From Leptasterias polaris (lineage: Eukaryota > Echinodermata > Asteroidea > Forcipulatida > Asteriidae): a stretch of 64,000 nt of DNA. Where the stretch lies: contig JAZGTN010000073.1 in NCBI GenBank assembly GCA_037783415.1, positions 2,666,001 to 2,730,000 on the forward strand, read 5' to 3'. Under the pieces are notes generated by a model. That model was not told the DNA's origin, did not search any database, and saw nothing but the letters and a program-made list of their open reading frames with translations. Position numbers and translations under genes: made by a program. Of the stretch, positions 34,401 to 46,000 are shown in pieces. Within the stretch, counting starts at the first letter, position 1; the number at the start of each line of letters is the position of its first letter.

Positions 34401-37400
34401 GCAGATCATTGGACAATAGGTGTTCTTTGTGCGTAAAATCGTGCGTGCGACCTCAGCGTCCGTGTAGCGTTTCGCGTTATGCAAGGGGTCTATAGGTTCA
34501 AGCAATTTTCAAAATATTCAAATTGTGGCTGCCATTGTATGTTATTCTATACCTATATTTTCTTTCAATGGACAAAAGTGATGGCCCATGTCCAAATATC
34601 TTTCTCATAACAGTTTGATAAAATGAGAAAATTCCTCAAAAATGGCATGGGCCTGGATTTCCTCTTATTCTAGACCCAGAACTTTCCAGATGTTACAATT
34701 TCCGGTTGTTTACAGACCCAACCTGGACATTAATAATAATAATAATAATAATAACAACATTTATAATGCGCACATATCCACCCCAAGGGATGCTCAAGGC
34801 GCCTAACAAGGTATAGAAACATTAAACATACGAAAGTACATGAAAAGTTACAAAGAATGAAAATAATTTACATCAGGTTGTGAAATATACTACATCTAAC
34901 TAAAAAATTCAGACATTAGATAGGTTTTTAAGTTTTTTTTGAACAAATTTTGATTTGCTGACATTTTGATTGAATGAGGTAGGGAATTCCATAACTTGGG
35001 GGCAGCAGCTATAAAAGCTCTGTCACCCCAACTCCTCTTAGTTTTAATTTCTGTTAACTTTGTGGAAATGGAGGAACGAAGACCTGCACGAGAACCTAAA
35101 GAGATACTGAGAAGAGAGGAAATATAATCAGGGACAAATCCATTTAGTGATCGGTAGGTGAGTAGTAGAATTTTATATTTGATACGCTGTACTATTGGAA
35201 GCCAGTGAAGATTTTTGAGTATTTGAGTAATATGGGTCGAACGTTTAGATTTAGTGACAAGGCGGGCATAGTTAAAGGCACTGGGCACATTTGGTAATTG
35301 TCAAAGACCAGTATTCTTACTTGGTGTATCCCAACATAGGCATAAAATAACAAACTTGTGAAAATTTGGGCTCAATTGGTTATCATTGAAGTTGCAATAA
35401 AATAATGAAAGAAAAAACACCATTTTTGCACAAATAAGTTGTGTGCTTTCAGATGCCTGAAACAGGCTTCAGGCCTGAAGTCTTTTTCAGATTCAAATAT
35501 TTTAGTGAGAAATTACCTCTTTCTCAAAAACTACGTTACTTCAGAGGGAGTCGTTTCTCACAATGTGTTATACTATCAACAGCTCTCCGTTGCTCGTTAC
35601 CAAGTAAGTTTTTATGCTAATATATATTTTTAGTTACCAAACATGTCCAGTGCCTTTAATACAAACTACAGGTTTCGGCACAGGGTGTACTATTTATTTC
35701 TCCTTTTGGCGACTGCTTTACTTCTGTCAAGGAATTAAATTGCTCAAAGAGATTTTGAGAAAATCCCGAGAAATCCCATGCCTGGCAGCCTCTCATCATA
35801 TCATAGAGCAAGGACCTTGCTCTATAAGGGTGCACCCCACTAAATAGGGAGAAAACAGATCGTCGTCCTCATTCATATTTTGTAAGCCCTCAAAATATTC
35901 TCTTTTAGACAGATTTGAGAGCCCAATAAAAGGAATACGGTGTAAAAATGGTGACCTGGGGGTTGTTGACTTCCAACTGGAGGTATTTTTGATGACATAT
36001 AGGCCCTCTGAAATAAATGGCAATATTTTGTCGAGAGGTGTAGGGACATTTTTCAAGATTGATGCTCTGATGTTTAGAAAATAACACTGGTGCAGGGGTG
36101 TTTTTATTTGGAGGGGGAATGACTCGACGGGCCCATCCAGTGACTCCCCATATCAAATTGAGCAGAGGATAAAAGTTCAAGAGTCGTCAATGGATAATTT
36201 CTCCTTTACAGCAAAAAGCTGTCAACTTCTAAATGTTGTTTGTGTATTTTTGAATATTTGGCATAATGCATTTGTATGCTATATGGGAAGTGTATTTAGT
36301 GGGGTGCAACTATAATGCTTTGGCTGTGTGCTTGTATCATCAAAGGCACAATGTCATCAGCTACCTGCTGTACCAAAGATTAAACACTCGGAATGACATA
36401 ACCATTCGAAGAATATAGTGCCGGTTGCTGTTGCCTTGTTTGCATATAGCTACAGTTAGGGATTTGTCAAGGGAGTCAATGTTTTACACCCTCATTATCA
36501 AATTCGATCCCCACCCCACAACCAGTGTGATTTCGTTAATCAAATCTGGTGTTTAATTTGTCTGACATAATTAACTTCCATTCTTTGACAGCTTGGCACT
36601 ATCGTTTCACAGAAGCTGAATCGGGAGCTAATTTGGGTTAACATTGGATCACAGAAAGCAAAGCGGCATTTCTTAGCTGTTACGGGAAATTTGTTTGCAA
36701 ATTTCTAGTGAATGCCACAAACAAAGAACATTTATATTCATACAAACCATCGCTACCTCCTATAGTGTCCCGATATCTTATATTTTAAAAGACCGCCAAA
36801 ATCATGGAGTGGGGTCGATAAACCAATATTTGCATAACAAATTATTATACAGTGACACGGCAAAACTCAAATATTTTGTAACGAATAGTTGATGTCATTT
36901 TCATTTATTATGCCGATCACTTTAACCTTGAATATTGAATGAAAATCATAGGCCTCGCTTCACCTTTGGTTGTTGAGAAAACGACGGCCATTGTGTCCTC
37001 CATCCATGGTCGGAGTGCTTCACTGTCTGCATAGCCTCCCCATATATCCACGACCTTTGACCCCTTGTAGTACACTGAGAAAGCTGAACCCCCGATTGGG
37101 TACTCCACACCCTTTGCAAAATTATCCCTGAAAAAAGTGATTTTGAAAAATAGTCCTTAGAAATTACCCAACTATGAACACAAACTATGAGAATTTTTCT
37201 AAATATTGGCTGTCATTTTAGTCGGCTAGTATGTGGCTACCTCCGATTTATACCTAGCCTACATCGTTTATAGGACTGAATATTTTGTAGTTTTTATAAG
37301 TTACTTTTCACACAACCAATCTGTAAAGGGCACATTTAATTACTCGATGAAAACTTAGACTTTACGAAAAATATGTTATGTCTATATAGTATATGTATCT

Positions 37401-37668
37401 TTGGAGATTTTGTGAATGTTCAAAATCTCTGTGGCTTATTTCGATTGGCAATCGAAATAGGCGACATGTGATGATGTTTTCTCGACTTTAACAAAGTTAC
37501 TTTACATAATGAGCGTAATTGTTACCGATAAAGCTGGAGCACGGGTTCGAATCCTGGCGCGGTAGTCCCCGAAATTAGCACGGGTAGAGCCTTAGTCCAC
37601 AGATTGGGTAAGTACAGCACTACGACCGCCGTCACACACACGAGTACAGCACTCTTTATGAACGCCAT
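31440..37668 (-). CDS. Beta-lactamase-like serine hydrolase, array copy 1
   Basis: Seven exons in transcription order: 37526-37668, 36964-37127, 33892-34028, 33311-33536, 32365-32558, 31724-31978, 31440-31622. Every join keeps frame, giving 433 residues with an intact stop. Residues about 4-24 are hydrophobic (SAVLVCVTAVVVLYL), so the protein is probably anchored by an N-terminal membrane segment or signal anchor. The rest is a class C beta-lactamase / esterase fold (family PF00144). Nucleophile motif S-T-T-K is at Ser99-Lys102, the second motif is Tyr188 in HGYHALTFG, and the third is His380-Pro-Gly in FGHPGSGG in place of K-T-G. Animal members (LACTB, LACTBL1, nematode lact genes) act as peptidases, esterases or structural proteins rather than antibiotic-resistance enzymes; the substrate here cannot be told. 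Copies 2 and 3 follow upstream in the same direction. Confidence 0.93.
32651..32830. repeat. Half foldback arm plus TGACCCGGAAGT repeats
   Basis: CGTGAACTAACACGGTCGGC then CATTTATGGGAGTCAA matches one inner arm of the palindrome at 266-660. Loose repeats of TCTGACCCGGAA follow to about 32822. It is in intron 4 of lactamase-like copy 1. Confidence 0.6.
34298..34492. mobile_element. TAGACC-ended MITE with internal 22-bp repeats
   Basis: Ends TATAGACCCCTTGCATA and GTTATGCAAGGGGTCTATA with TA on both sides. Between 34330 and 34395 AAAAAGCGCCCTCACTGAGG is tandemly repeated three times. It is in intron 2 of lactamase-like copy 1. Confidence 0.8.
34730..35288 (-). mobile_element. 5'-truncated LINE, reverse-transcriptase C-terminal tail
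   Basis: On the minus strand, 34896-35288 encodes HWLPIVQRIKYKILLLTYRS, LNGFVPDYIS, GDRAFIAAAPKLWNSLP and a final FKKNLKTYL. This is the conserved region after the reverse-transcriptase domain in CR1/L2/jockey-type elements. The 3' end carries AATGCGCACATATCCACCCC and an (ATT)n tail at 34733-34755. The 5' side is cut by the MITE at 35272. It is a dead fragment, in intron 2 of copy 1. Confidence 0.8.
35272..35659 (-). mobile_element. TTAA-flanked MITE, second copy of TTTAAAGGCACTGG family
   Basis: It begins TTAAAGGCACTGGGCACATT and ends CATGTCCAGTGCCTTTAA. Internally it is the reverse of the copy at 15867-16234. It truncates the adjacent LINE. Confidence 0.85.
35803..36308. mobile_element. 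TIR element TGCACCCCACTAAATA with adjoining palindrome
   Basis: TGCACCCCACTAAATA at 35831-35846 is exactly inverted at 36293-36308, bounding 478 bp. TATAA-like bases flank both ends. The 23-bp palindrome ATAGAGCAAGGACCTTGCTC(TAT) at 35803-35825 lies just outside. Confidence 0.65.
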
Positions 37669-37919
37669 TTTTGATCATCAACTACAGTTATCGATAATGA
37701 CAGCCCAGGCACGACTGCTCGATGATTACTGGAGGACTCTGCTGTTTGGTTCTCACGTGGGTGTACAAAGGACCATCACTCCATGAAAGAACCGTAGCAG
37801 CGAGTCAGCTTTGTAAACTCAGTTCCTTTGCAATACCAGTGACGTAGCAAGAGGGGAAGCCCTCTACCGCAATGAGATCGGAAAAACAACCCCTCAATAA
37901 TAATGTTACGATATAATAC

Positions 37920-39155
37920 AATTTGGGTGTTACTGAATGGTGTTGGTCTGAGGACTGCACTATTATTTTAGTAAACTGATCATTCTTTACATGTGACCAG
38001 ACAAACCACCATAATCACAGTCCAACAGTTTGGGTGTTAAATTTTAATGAATAGTGCTGGTGGATGTACCTCCATGGTTGGAGTTGGACTGAGGACTGCA
38101 CTAGTCAATTGATCATTCTTCACATGGGATCAGCAGGGGCGGATCCAGGATTTTTTAAACGGGGGGGGCACAACGGTGCAACCAGGATTTTGTATTAGAG
38201 GGTAACAAAAAAAAATGGGTGGGGTCCAAGCCCTGAGCCTTTGGCGTTCTGTGGGGTGAAAAATCAAGCCTCCTACATGTGCCTAAAACAGAGAAATAGA
38301 CACACTTTTATAGGAAATCAGATCCATATAAATCTTATAAATTTACTGGAAAATTTTCTGTAACATCGATGGTGGGGTCCAAGGGTGAAGCCCCGGTGGA
38401 GCTTTTTGCGTTTTGTGGGGTGAAAAATCAAGCCTCCATGTGCCTAAAACAGAGAAATAGACACACTTTTATTGGAAATCAGATCCATATAAATCTTCTA
38501 AATTTACAGGAAAAAATTCTGTAACATCGATGGCCGGGTCCAGGGGTGAGGCCCCGGTGGGGGTCCAGGGGGCGAAGCCCCCGGAAGCTCTGAGCTTTTG
38601 GCATTTTGAGGGGTGAAAATCAAGCCTCTGTGATCCATACCAATCTTCTAATTTTACTCAAAGAAAATTTTAATCCCACAAATCTCGCGTTTGGATTTGG
38701 TCGCTGCAATATCTGGTTTCATGCATATTCATTCAAAAAATATAGTTCAAGCTTTGTGTAGTCTTTACACTTGAATGCCAGAACGACATGAAATATATTT
38801 TATCCAGGACAAATTGGCACATCAAGTTTCAAACGCTTATGTTATCGTACAAATCTAAGCAATTACAAGTGACATATCATGAGAGATTCATTTTGGCAGA
38901 AAGAAACAATTAATTTTATAGGCATAGGATGAAAAAGAAATCCATCCTGCCTCTGGGGGAAAAGACACCACACACACACTTGTGGCTAATTTTTAAGCAG
39001 GCAGATAGTTTTTAGTTTTTTTTATTTTACCCGGGGGGCACGTGCCTGATCAGACATACCACCATAATCAGAGTCCAACAGTCCGGGGTGTTGAGTTACT
39101 GAATGGTGTTGGACTGAGGACTGCACTAAACTGAGTGTGATTTACATGGAATCAG
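37920..39155 (+). repeat. Tandem repeat of about 105 bp, split by a hAT-like insertion
   Basis: Units at about 37920-38010, 38020-38127 and 39054-39155 share CATAATCACAGTCCAACAGT and GGACTGAGGACTGCACTA. The second and third are separated by the insertion at 38134-39047. Confidence 0.75.
38134..39047. mobile_element. hAT-like non-autonomous element with internal tandem repeats
   Basis: It starts CAGGGGCGGATCCAGGATTT, a widely seen hAT-type end, and ends GGGGGGCACGTGCCT. GATCAG flanks it at 38128-38133 and 39048-39053. Inside are about two and a half units of roughly 160-190 bp with GTGGGGTGAAAAATCAAGCC and GTAACATCGATGG. No transposase is visible. Confidence 0.8.
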
Positions 39156-39179
39156 GTATGATACCATCCCATCCAGGAA

Positions 39180-40680
39180 GCATTCCCACATGGGTCCCAT
39201 ATATGGGTCCCATATGGGGTTAACCCATAAATGGGCCCCACCGGATCCTGTACCCAAGATTCATATGGGACCCATGGGTAGGCCCAGATTATGGGATAGG
39301 CCCTACATCTTGGTCCCGAATGGATTATGGGGCAACCCATATGGGCCCACTGGATACTGCACCCAAGATTCATACGGGCCACATTATGGGTTGGCCCAGA
39401 TAACCCATATGGGATACATCTGGGGGAAAACAACCTTGGTAAAATATGGGATATCCAATATGTCAAATCACCTGGGGTTTATATGGGCATGTGAACCAAA
39501 ATGTGGGGTTGCGTATCTATGAGGCCCATACGGGGCCATACGGGCCCGTATGGGCCAGGCCAGATAGCCTAGTTAAATCGAGTATTAATGTTAATGAGAA
39601 GTCTAACAATTATGACCAATTACATGTATGCTTAAATCTACAATACCACATTAGCTAAACACAAACTACATTAGTCAGTAGTTATATGACGCCTAAGTTC
39701 TCAATACGTGGCATGTGTTGTATATAGTCCAGGAACCGAAGACTAGCAGTCATGGTTAACACTTTTTAAAATTAAAAATTTCAATGTTTTAATTAGCATG
39801 TTTTAAATAAAAACGTTTTTTGTAAAGTTTATTTATGTTACTTTACTGAGCTAAATTTCACTAGATCGTTATAATAATTATCAATGAAAACGCACTACTT
39901 CAATGCCATGTCCGACAAATTTGCATATTGCCAATTTGGGCTTGCCTAGGTCTTTTCCATTATGGTACCCAAATGGGTCTTTGCATATTTGCCCCAAAGC
40001 TTGCTTAGGTCGTTCCTACGTGATAAACAAATGAACATTTTCATAATTATCTGCCCGCACGGGATTGCTTGGTAATTTCCTATTCCAATTTAGGCCTTCC
40101 CATAATTGTGTCACCCAGGCTTGTCCAGAGGAAATTACAAAACCCATGTGAGGGATCATAAACCCCTGGGCCTCCTAAACTAGACAAATCTAAACTAAAC
40201 TAGAATATTTAACCCATATTGGCTGAGGTCTCCAATGGCTGAGGTCTTTCTTTGCATATCTTTGCCCAGGTCTTTCCCATACGACATCCGAATGAGCCTC
40301 CTGCCTTTATGGGATCGCCCATGTTTTCCCCTTACCCATATGGGCCACTTCATATTTTGCCCATATGGGATTGCCCATTTTTTTCTCTCATATCCATGGT
40401 CTTTTGCATATTCAGACCATTGGGGAATGCCCACATTTCCCCCACAATATACCCTAATGGGCCTTTGGATATTCTGCCCATATGGAATTGTCCATATTTC
40501 CCCCATATTTTATGATAGCCATAATATGGACCACTGCATATTCTGCCCATTTACGATTGCCCATATTTCCCCCATTTGGGATTGCCCATATTTCCCCCAT
40601 ATGAAACCCATAATATGGGATACTTCATATTTTGTCCATATGGGATTGCCCATGTTTTCCCCATAATTATACCCTTGGGC
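39180..40680. repeat. CCCATATGGG-rich satellite-like block
   Basis: 39180-39560 is dense in CCCATATGGG-type palindromic words and contains a roughly 111-bp direct repeat (GGATCCTGTACCCAAGATTC / GGATACTGCACCCAAGATTC). 40235-40680 holds about five units of CATATTCTGCCCATATGGGA then TTGCCCATATTTCCCCC. Between them, 39900-40200 has weaker versions. Open frames here are artefacts of the repeat (YGPHMG-like). Confidence 0.8.
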
Positions 40681-42510
40681 CACCCCACAAAAGATACTAC
40701 GTTGTGATAAAACTAAAATAGGCTATGTGATGTCAACGCTCCTCGAGTGGCTACTTTATTTATGAAAACTGATAATAGACAATTAAATTGAAAGCAGGTG
40801 ATGTCAATCATTATGCTAATAGTTGTTTACCATAAATGACAATAAAAAACACCCCAACCAGCTGTTTAAACTATTTAACAACATGCCTAAGATGAATAAT
40901 TCGCTGATGCAAACTAGTTTACAACGTTTACGATGTGTTAGTCAAAACTTATACACTATTGTATGTACGTTGTTATCAGACTAAAATACATTTTTACAAA
41001 GCGTGATTGTAAAAACGAAGATACTTATTGGTTGTGGTAGTACTAAAATTAGGCCTAAACGTTTACAATTTTTTTTCACAACATACGTTGTAGTTGCTGT
41101 CACAACTTGAATACTAAACCTTTTTACCAAAAAACCCCCACCAAACTACAATGTGATTACTTCAACCTAAATATCACGTTTTAATGTCGGCAAAATGCAA
41201 CGTGCACACAACGTGACAGCCACAATGGTTCTTATTTGTTTCATTGACTTCCATCAGTCGATCCCATAATCCCATGGAGGTAGAAATATTGTTACCTCCG
41301 TACTCATTCCATCTAGCAAACGAAACAAGAAATGTATGAGGCTTCCAACTTATCACTTTTCCTACCTCCCATCCATCTACCTTTCTCATCAAATGCTTGA
41401 ATATATTTTCAGTCTTTTACTTTTGAAGCTAATAGCTCTTAATTTGTTTTCAGTTTTAGGACCACCAAAGGAAATAATTCAAAAGAGTTGGGATCAAACC
41501 GCACTTAATGTTGATGCATTTGAGCTCAGATGGTGAGCCATTTATTTGACACTTAATTCCACAAAAGTGAAAGTATTTATGAAACAAAATAAACTCTTGT
41601 TATTCCTTTAAACAAATTTTTTATTAGTGTACGAAATGAAAGTCTTAATATCCTATAATAAGTTTTAAAATAAACTAATTTGAAAAGTCTCTTGTGCTAA
41701 TCAAAAGTACAGAAAAATAAACTCTCTTTTTGGAAAAGCAAGACAGTGACTGAAAACATAGATATTTCAGACGAACCTACTAATGAAAACAGTTTACTCT
41801 TCCACACCCTGGGCAAATAATGTAGACGTTACTTTTAAAACTGTTGTTAGCACGTGGCCTTGCATACAAATGGCGATCAATTTGTAATCAATTATAAGAC
41901 ACATCTTATGAGGTTAAGTTCAAACTGGTGACTGGTGGGGGGGGGGGGGGGGGGGGGGCTGTGGCTATGCTTCAACGGTGATCTAGCCGCAGTTGTAGCC
42001 GTAAATTTGGAAACGGCATCCACTACTTCAGCTCAGCGTCTTCGAGGGTTCCGTTGTATAAAATAATGAAACAATACATTTGCTCTATGCTTTAACTCAC
42101 TAACTATTGAAAGGGGTCGGTGTTATATGGAAAACTGTCCCCCGGAGATGCAGACCCCCATTGAGGGAAACTAACATGGGCTGAAGGAGGTGGATTCAAA
42201 AGAGTGTACTATCAGAAGAGTTTTGTACACAGTTCGCCGTATGGGGTATATTTCTGGGGGAAATAATCTCTGGGGGACAGAATCTCCTGCCACACCCAGT
42301 CTGTCTTCCTATCGAAGACGTCAAAGAGTGTGCGTCCGAAGAATCCCCTAAGAACCGATGAGGGCGCTTCCATTTCGGAGTGGCCTCTTTGCCCCCTTGT
42401 TGTGTCAAATATTTGTGTCACATCAGGGCTGGCCTTGATGATCGTTGTTTACCATCTACAATAATTAAAATTAACACACTTCGATATTGAATATCCAATA
42501 CGTTTTGAAC
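40680..42510. other. Spacer with duplicated 3'-flank sequence
   Basis: There is no intact gene. From about 41510 to 42510 blocks match the regions at 30700-31230 and 42700-43060 (for example GTACGAAATGAAAGTCTT and the GGGCTGGCCTTGATGATCGT/GGGCTGGCCTCGAAGATTGT pair). A poly-G run occupies about 41936-41958. Confidence 0.6.
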
Positions 42511-42595
42511 CTACTTTCCCTCCAATATTCTTACGCTCTCGTATGTAGCTTTCTGCAGGGTCAAATACCGTGGGTCATTCCCTATTCCAAACGGG
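42511..42595 (-). pseudogene. Orphan exon 7 fragment of a fourth lactamase-like copy
   Basis: Read on the minus strand this gives the C-terminal 28 codons of the family, PFGIGNDPRYLTLQKATYE then SVRILEGK and TAG, with no disabling change. The similarity stops sharply at 42595, where a MITE-like fragment begins. No other exons of this copy are present before copy 2. Flanking sequence (about 41510-42510) also resembles the 3' flanks of copies 1 and 2, so this is a truncated segmental duplicate. Confidence 0.8.
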
Positions 42596-43067
42596 AATAC
42601 ATTACGTTTTACATTGTCAACAGCTGTAGTGCTGTAGGAGAGTATTTATGGTCATTAATTTTTAGAGTAATTACCAAAGGCATACCCTCCCTTTGATGAT
42701 AATGCATTTGAGCTAAGATAATGAACTGTTTGTTTATAAAATAAATAAAAATAAATAAATAATTCAAACAAAAATACGCAAACAATAAAATTCTATTTAA
42801 TCCTTGAAAACTGTTTTATTACTGTACGAAATGAAAGTCTTTTTCCAAAAAATATTAAACGAAACCTATCATGACTTAGTCACTCTCGCTATTAAACAAC
42901 AAGTAAAGAAGTACAAATTGTATAGAGGGGCGTGTGCGTCCGAACATTCCCCAAAGTTGAGGTCAGTTCAATTTCGTCTCCCTTTCGCGTCATTTTGTTA
43001 CCGGACTGGCCTCGAAGATTGTTTACTACTACAATTTTTATATCAAATATTCAATGACGTTTTCAAC

Positions 43068-46000
43068 CTACTGTCCCTCTAATTTTTTTACGCACTCGTA
43101 TGTAGCTTTCTGCAGGGTCAAAAACCTCGGGTCATTCCCTATTCCAAACGGGGAGTGATAACTTGAAACGTAACCGAAGCCGAGCTGACGTTGTGGATCA
43201 GCACATCCTTGATTACCACCGGACCCAGGATGTCCAAACTGTTCCACCCCCTGGAAAAGAAATGATGACGTCATCAGAATAAATTTGTGTGAACAATTCA
43301 ACCATATTATCAGTTTATCCAATCAAAAAGAGTTGCTTATATTTCAGTATCGTAAACTTACGTCAATCTTCGTGATGTGGTATCCGAGGTTGATGGCAGT
43401 CTGTAATCCAGAGGTCATGTCCAAAGATGGCGCTTTTGACTCGCCTATAAATTTACTGACGAGGTCTTCTGAGAGTAACCTTTGACCTTCCATAGTCTGG
43501 CCTCCGTTTGCTAAAATGCCGAATAGCTTCGCAACACCACGGGCGGTTCCCACACCTGTGGCCGATGGCTGCTCTAGAGCAAGTACCTCCGCTCGCCTGT
43601 AGTTTTCCATCTATATAAAAGGAAAAATGTTGAATTATGAAAATAACAACTAGTATAGCGCATACTAGTATATAGCGCATTTTACAATAACGTACCAACG
43701 CGCTTTACATTAGTGCCCTGGTCATTGGGCCAATAACATTCATTTAATCTTTCTCAGCTCCCTGGGGAGTATACAGCCCGAGCTACCGTGGCGCTCCGAA
43801 GCTTTTTCATACACTATCAACCTCTACCCTCACAGGTACCATTTATACCCCTGGGTGAAAAGAAGCAGTTATAGTAAAGCATCATGCTCAAGGACACAAG
43901 CATCACGACCGGGATTCGAACCCACACTCCGATGACTTAATCACCAGAACTTGAATTCGATGCTCTAAACCGTTCGGCCATGACTACAAAATGTATACAG
44001 TACCAGCAAAACAGACGATGGTGACATCAACTTCACAAATTTGAGTTTTCAAAACAATAGCATTCTTCTGAAACAAAATACCTCGCAGTAATTTTGCTGT
44101 ACAGCAGGTACATGAGATCGAGGTACATGAGATCGAGGTGTAATTATGTCAAGTATAAGCATATTTTTAATGTTGAAATGTTGAAATGAAATTATTATCA
44201 TCATACCACGTGTAGAGAATATCTTTCAAGTGAAGTGAGGAGGTGTTTATTTGTTCCTCTGATCATTGCAAGCACGACTGCTCTATTCTGTGGATCGACG
44301 AGACCTTTGACTAGTGTTACAAATAGACTGCTGATGTCACCAGTAAGACGTCCCACTCGGTAGAACGATTCCAAGGGTGTTCCAATGAGGAAGTCGATAC
44401 CTGTTGAGAATCAAGAAAAAAAGTCACCTCACTGTATTAAAGCTATGATACCCATAGACTGGTCCCCTAAAGACAGGCACTGGCCTTACAGGCCCAATTA
44501 TGTCATTGGATAAAACGATTTCATTGGATAAACGTGTTGTGACGTAAGCTTTCCATATCTGATTTATGATTGGTCTGCTCCGAAGTGACGTATATGTCAG
44601 CTACACCACCAGAATGAACTGTTCGATCGTCTGCTGCATGCTTGTGTGCATAATAATGTTTGTATGTAATGCTGTTTTAATTACACTACGAATCTCCGAT
44701 GTGTGAATGGATGCGAGGTCAAAGGTACATATTGAGAACCAAGAGAATTCAAGTCATGAAAGATAACAGGTGACTTAATACATAACTACTAAAGAGTAAA
44801 AGAGACTGGACTTCCTGCAGGCACAATTTGTCCACACGTCAATGGAGAAAAACAAAACCTCAATTTTAGAGATTGTACGGTCCTTTTTTTGTTTTTCAAC
44901 TATGAAGAAAGAGGCATATATCACAATTTATGCGCTGATCTTTTGAAAATATGTTTTATTTGCTTTTATTTATTGTTATATTTTGCTATTCCATTATGAA
45001 CATGCGCTGACACCATAAATAATTATGCGCAAATTCCATTGCGCCAAATTCCATGTCAGTATGCGCACAAAATCAAACAAAATCCGCAAAATCCATATGA
45101 TTACACTCAAACGCGCATTATCTTTCATGATAATTATCGAAGGTTGAATGTGCGCTACCAAGGACCTATATGACATTATTACATGGAATAGTCTCCCATC
45201 CAACTAATGTAGAAAAAAACCCACGCCCGAACCCAACTAATAAGGTAAAAACAAACAAAAAACATTGGTGCTTAAACTTTGCAGTTCTACCACTAGCTAA
45301 ACCCACATTACCAAAGGGTTCTGCGATTTCTTCCTTGAAAAACTTCCCCAACGTTCTGTGCTTGGGATCAGCTCGTCGTAGTAACTGGCTAGCGTAGAGT
45401 CCGAACGTCAGGGTGTGGTAACCGTGGGCGGTGCCTGGTTCCCAAAGTGGGGGACTCTCTGCTAATACCTGGCTCAATGCTTCTTGGTCTCTAACAATTT
45501 CTTCGGTGATGACTCTACTGGTGTACGGAAGCCCACTCTAAACATATTAAGATTTTTTTGTTTACTAATTAAAATAGCTTAAAAGTTAAAAGCGACCCGA
45601 CTATAAAATTGATCAAGAATAGTAAAACGTTCTCTTCTGTCTGTCCATTCAGTATCACCACACACGGCGGGTTTTGACTGATACATGCACTATGCCAACG
45701 TGCATTTTGTCGTCATGTGGTGAATGCATACACACACAGGGTCTGCTGTTACTGTTGTGGGACTTACAAGTTATTAAGGGTTTAAACAATCGATTAGACT
45801 CAAATTTCCTCTTTTTCTCTCTACCCCAACCCACGTGGCCCAACCCAAAGCATTAGACATACCTCGTGATTAAGGAGCATGCGCACTGTGATGTTCTCTT
45901 TGCCTTCCTGTGCAAATTCTGGCCAATAAGATGCGACAGTTCTTTCGTAGTCAAGTTGTCCTCTGTCCACAAGGAGAGCCATGCATGTGGCAGCCACCCC

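Noticed and set aside
34896..35288. 130-codon minus-strand frame as a host gene
   Set aside because: It is the C-terminal tail of a non-LTR retrotransposon reverse transcriptase, truncated at the 5' side and without other domains.
37526..37575. GGTTCGAATCCTGG on the plus strand, like a tRNA/SINE B box, repeated near 47600 and 56500
   Set aside because: In all three places it is the antisense of the conserved PGFEPVL coding segment of lactamase-like exon 1. There is no A box at the right spacing.
39152..40666. Reading frames of about 100-140 codons in the CCCATATGGG block
   Set aside because: Their translations are repetitive (YGPHMG, FCPYGIAHIS) on both strands and mirror the DNA repeat. 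There is no domain and no splice context.
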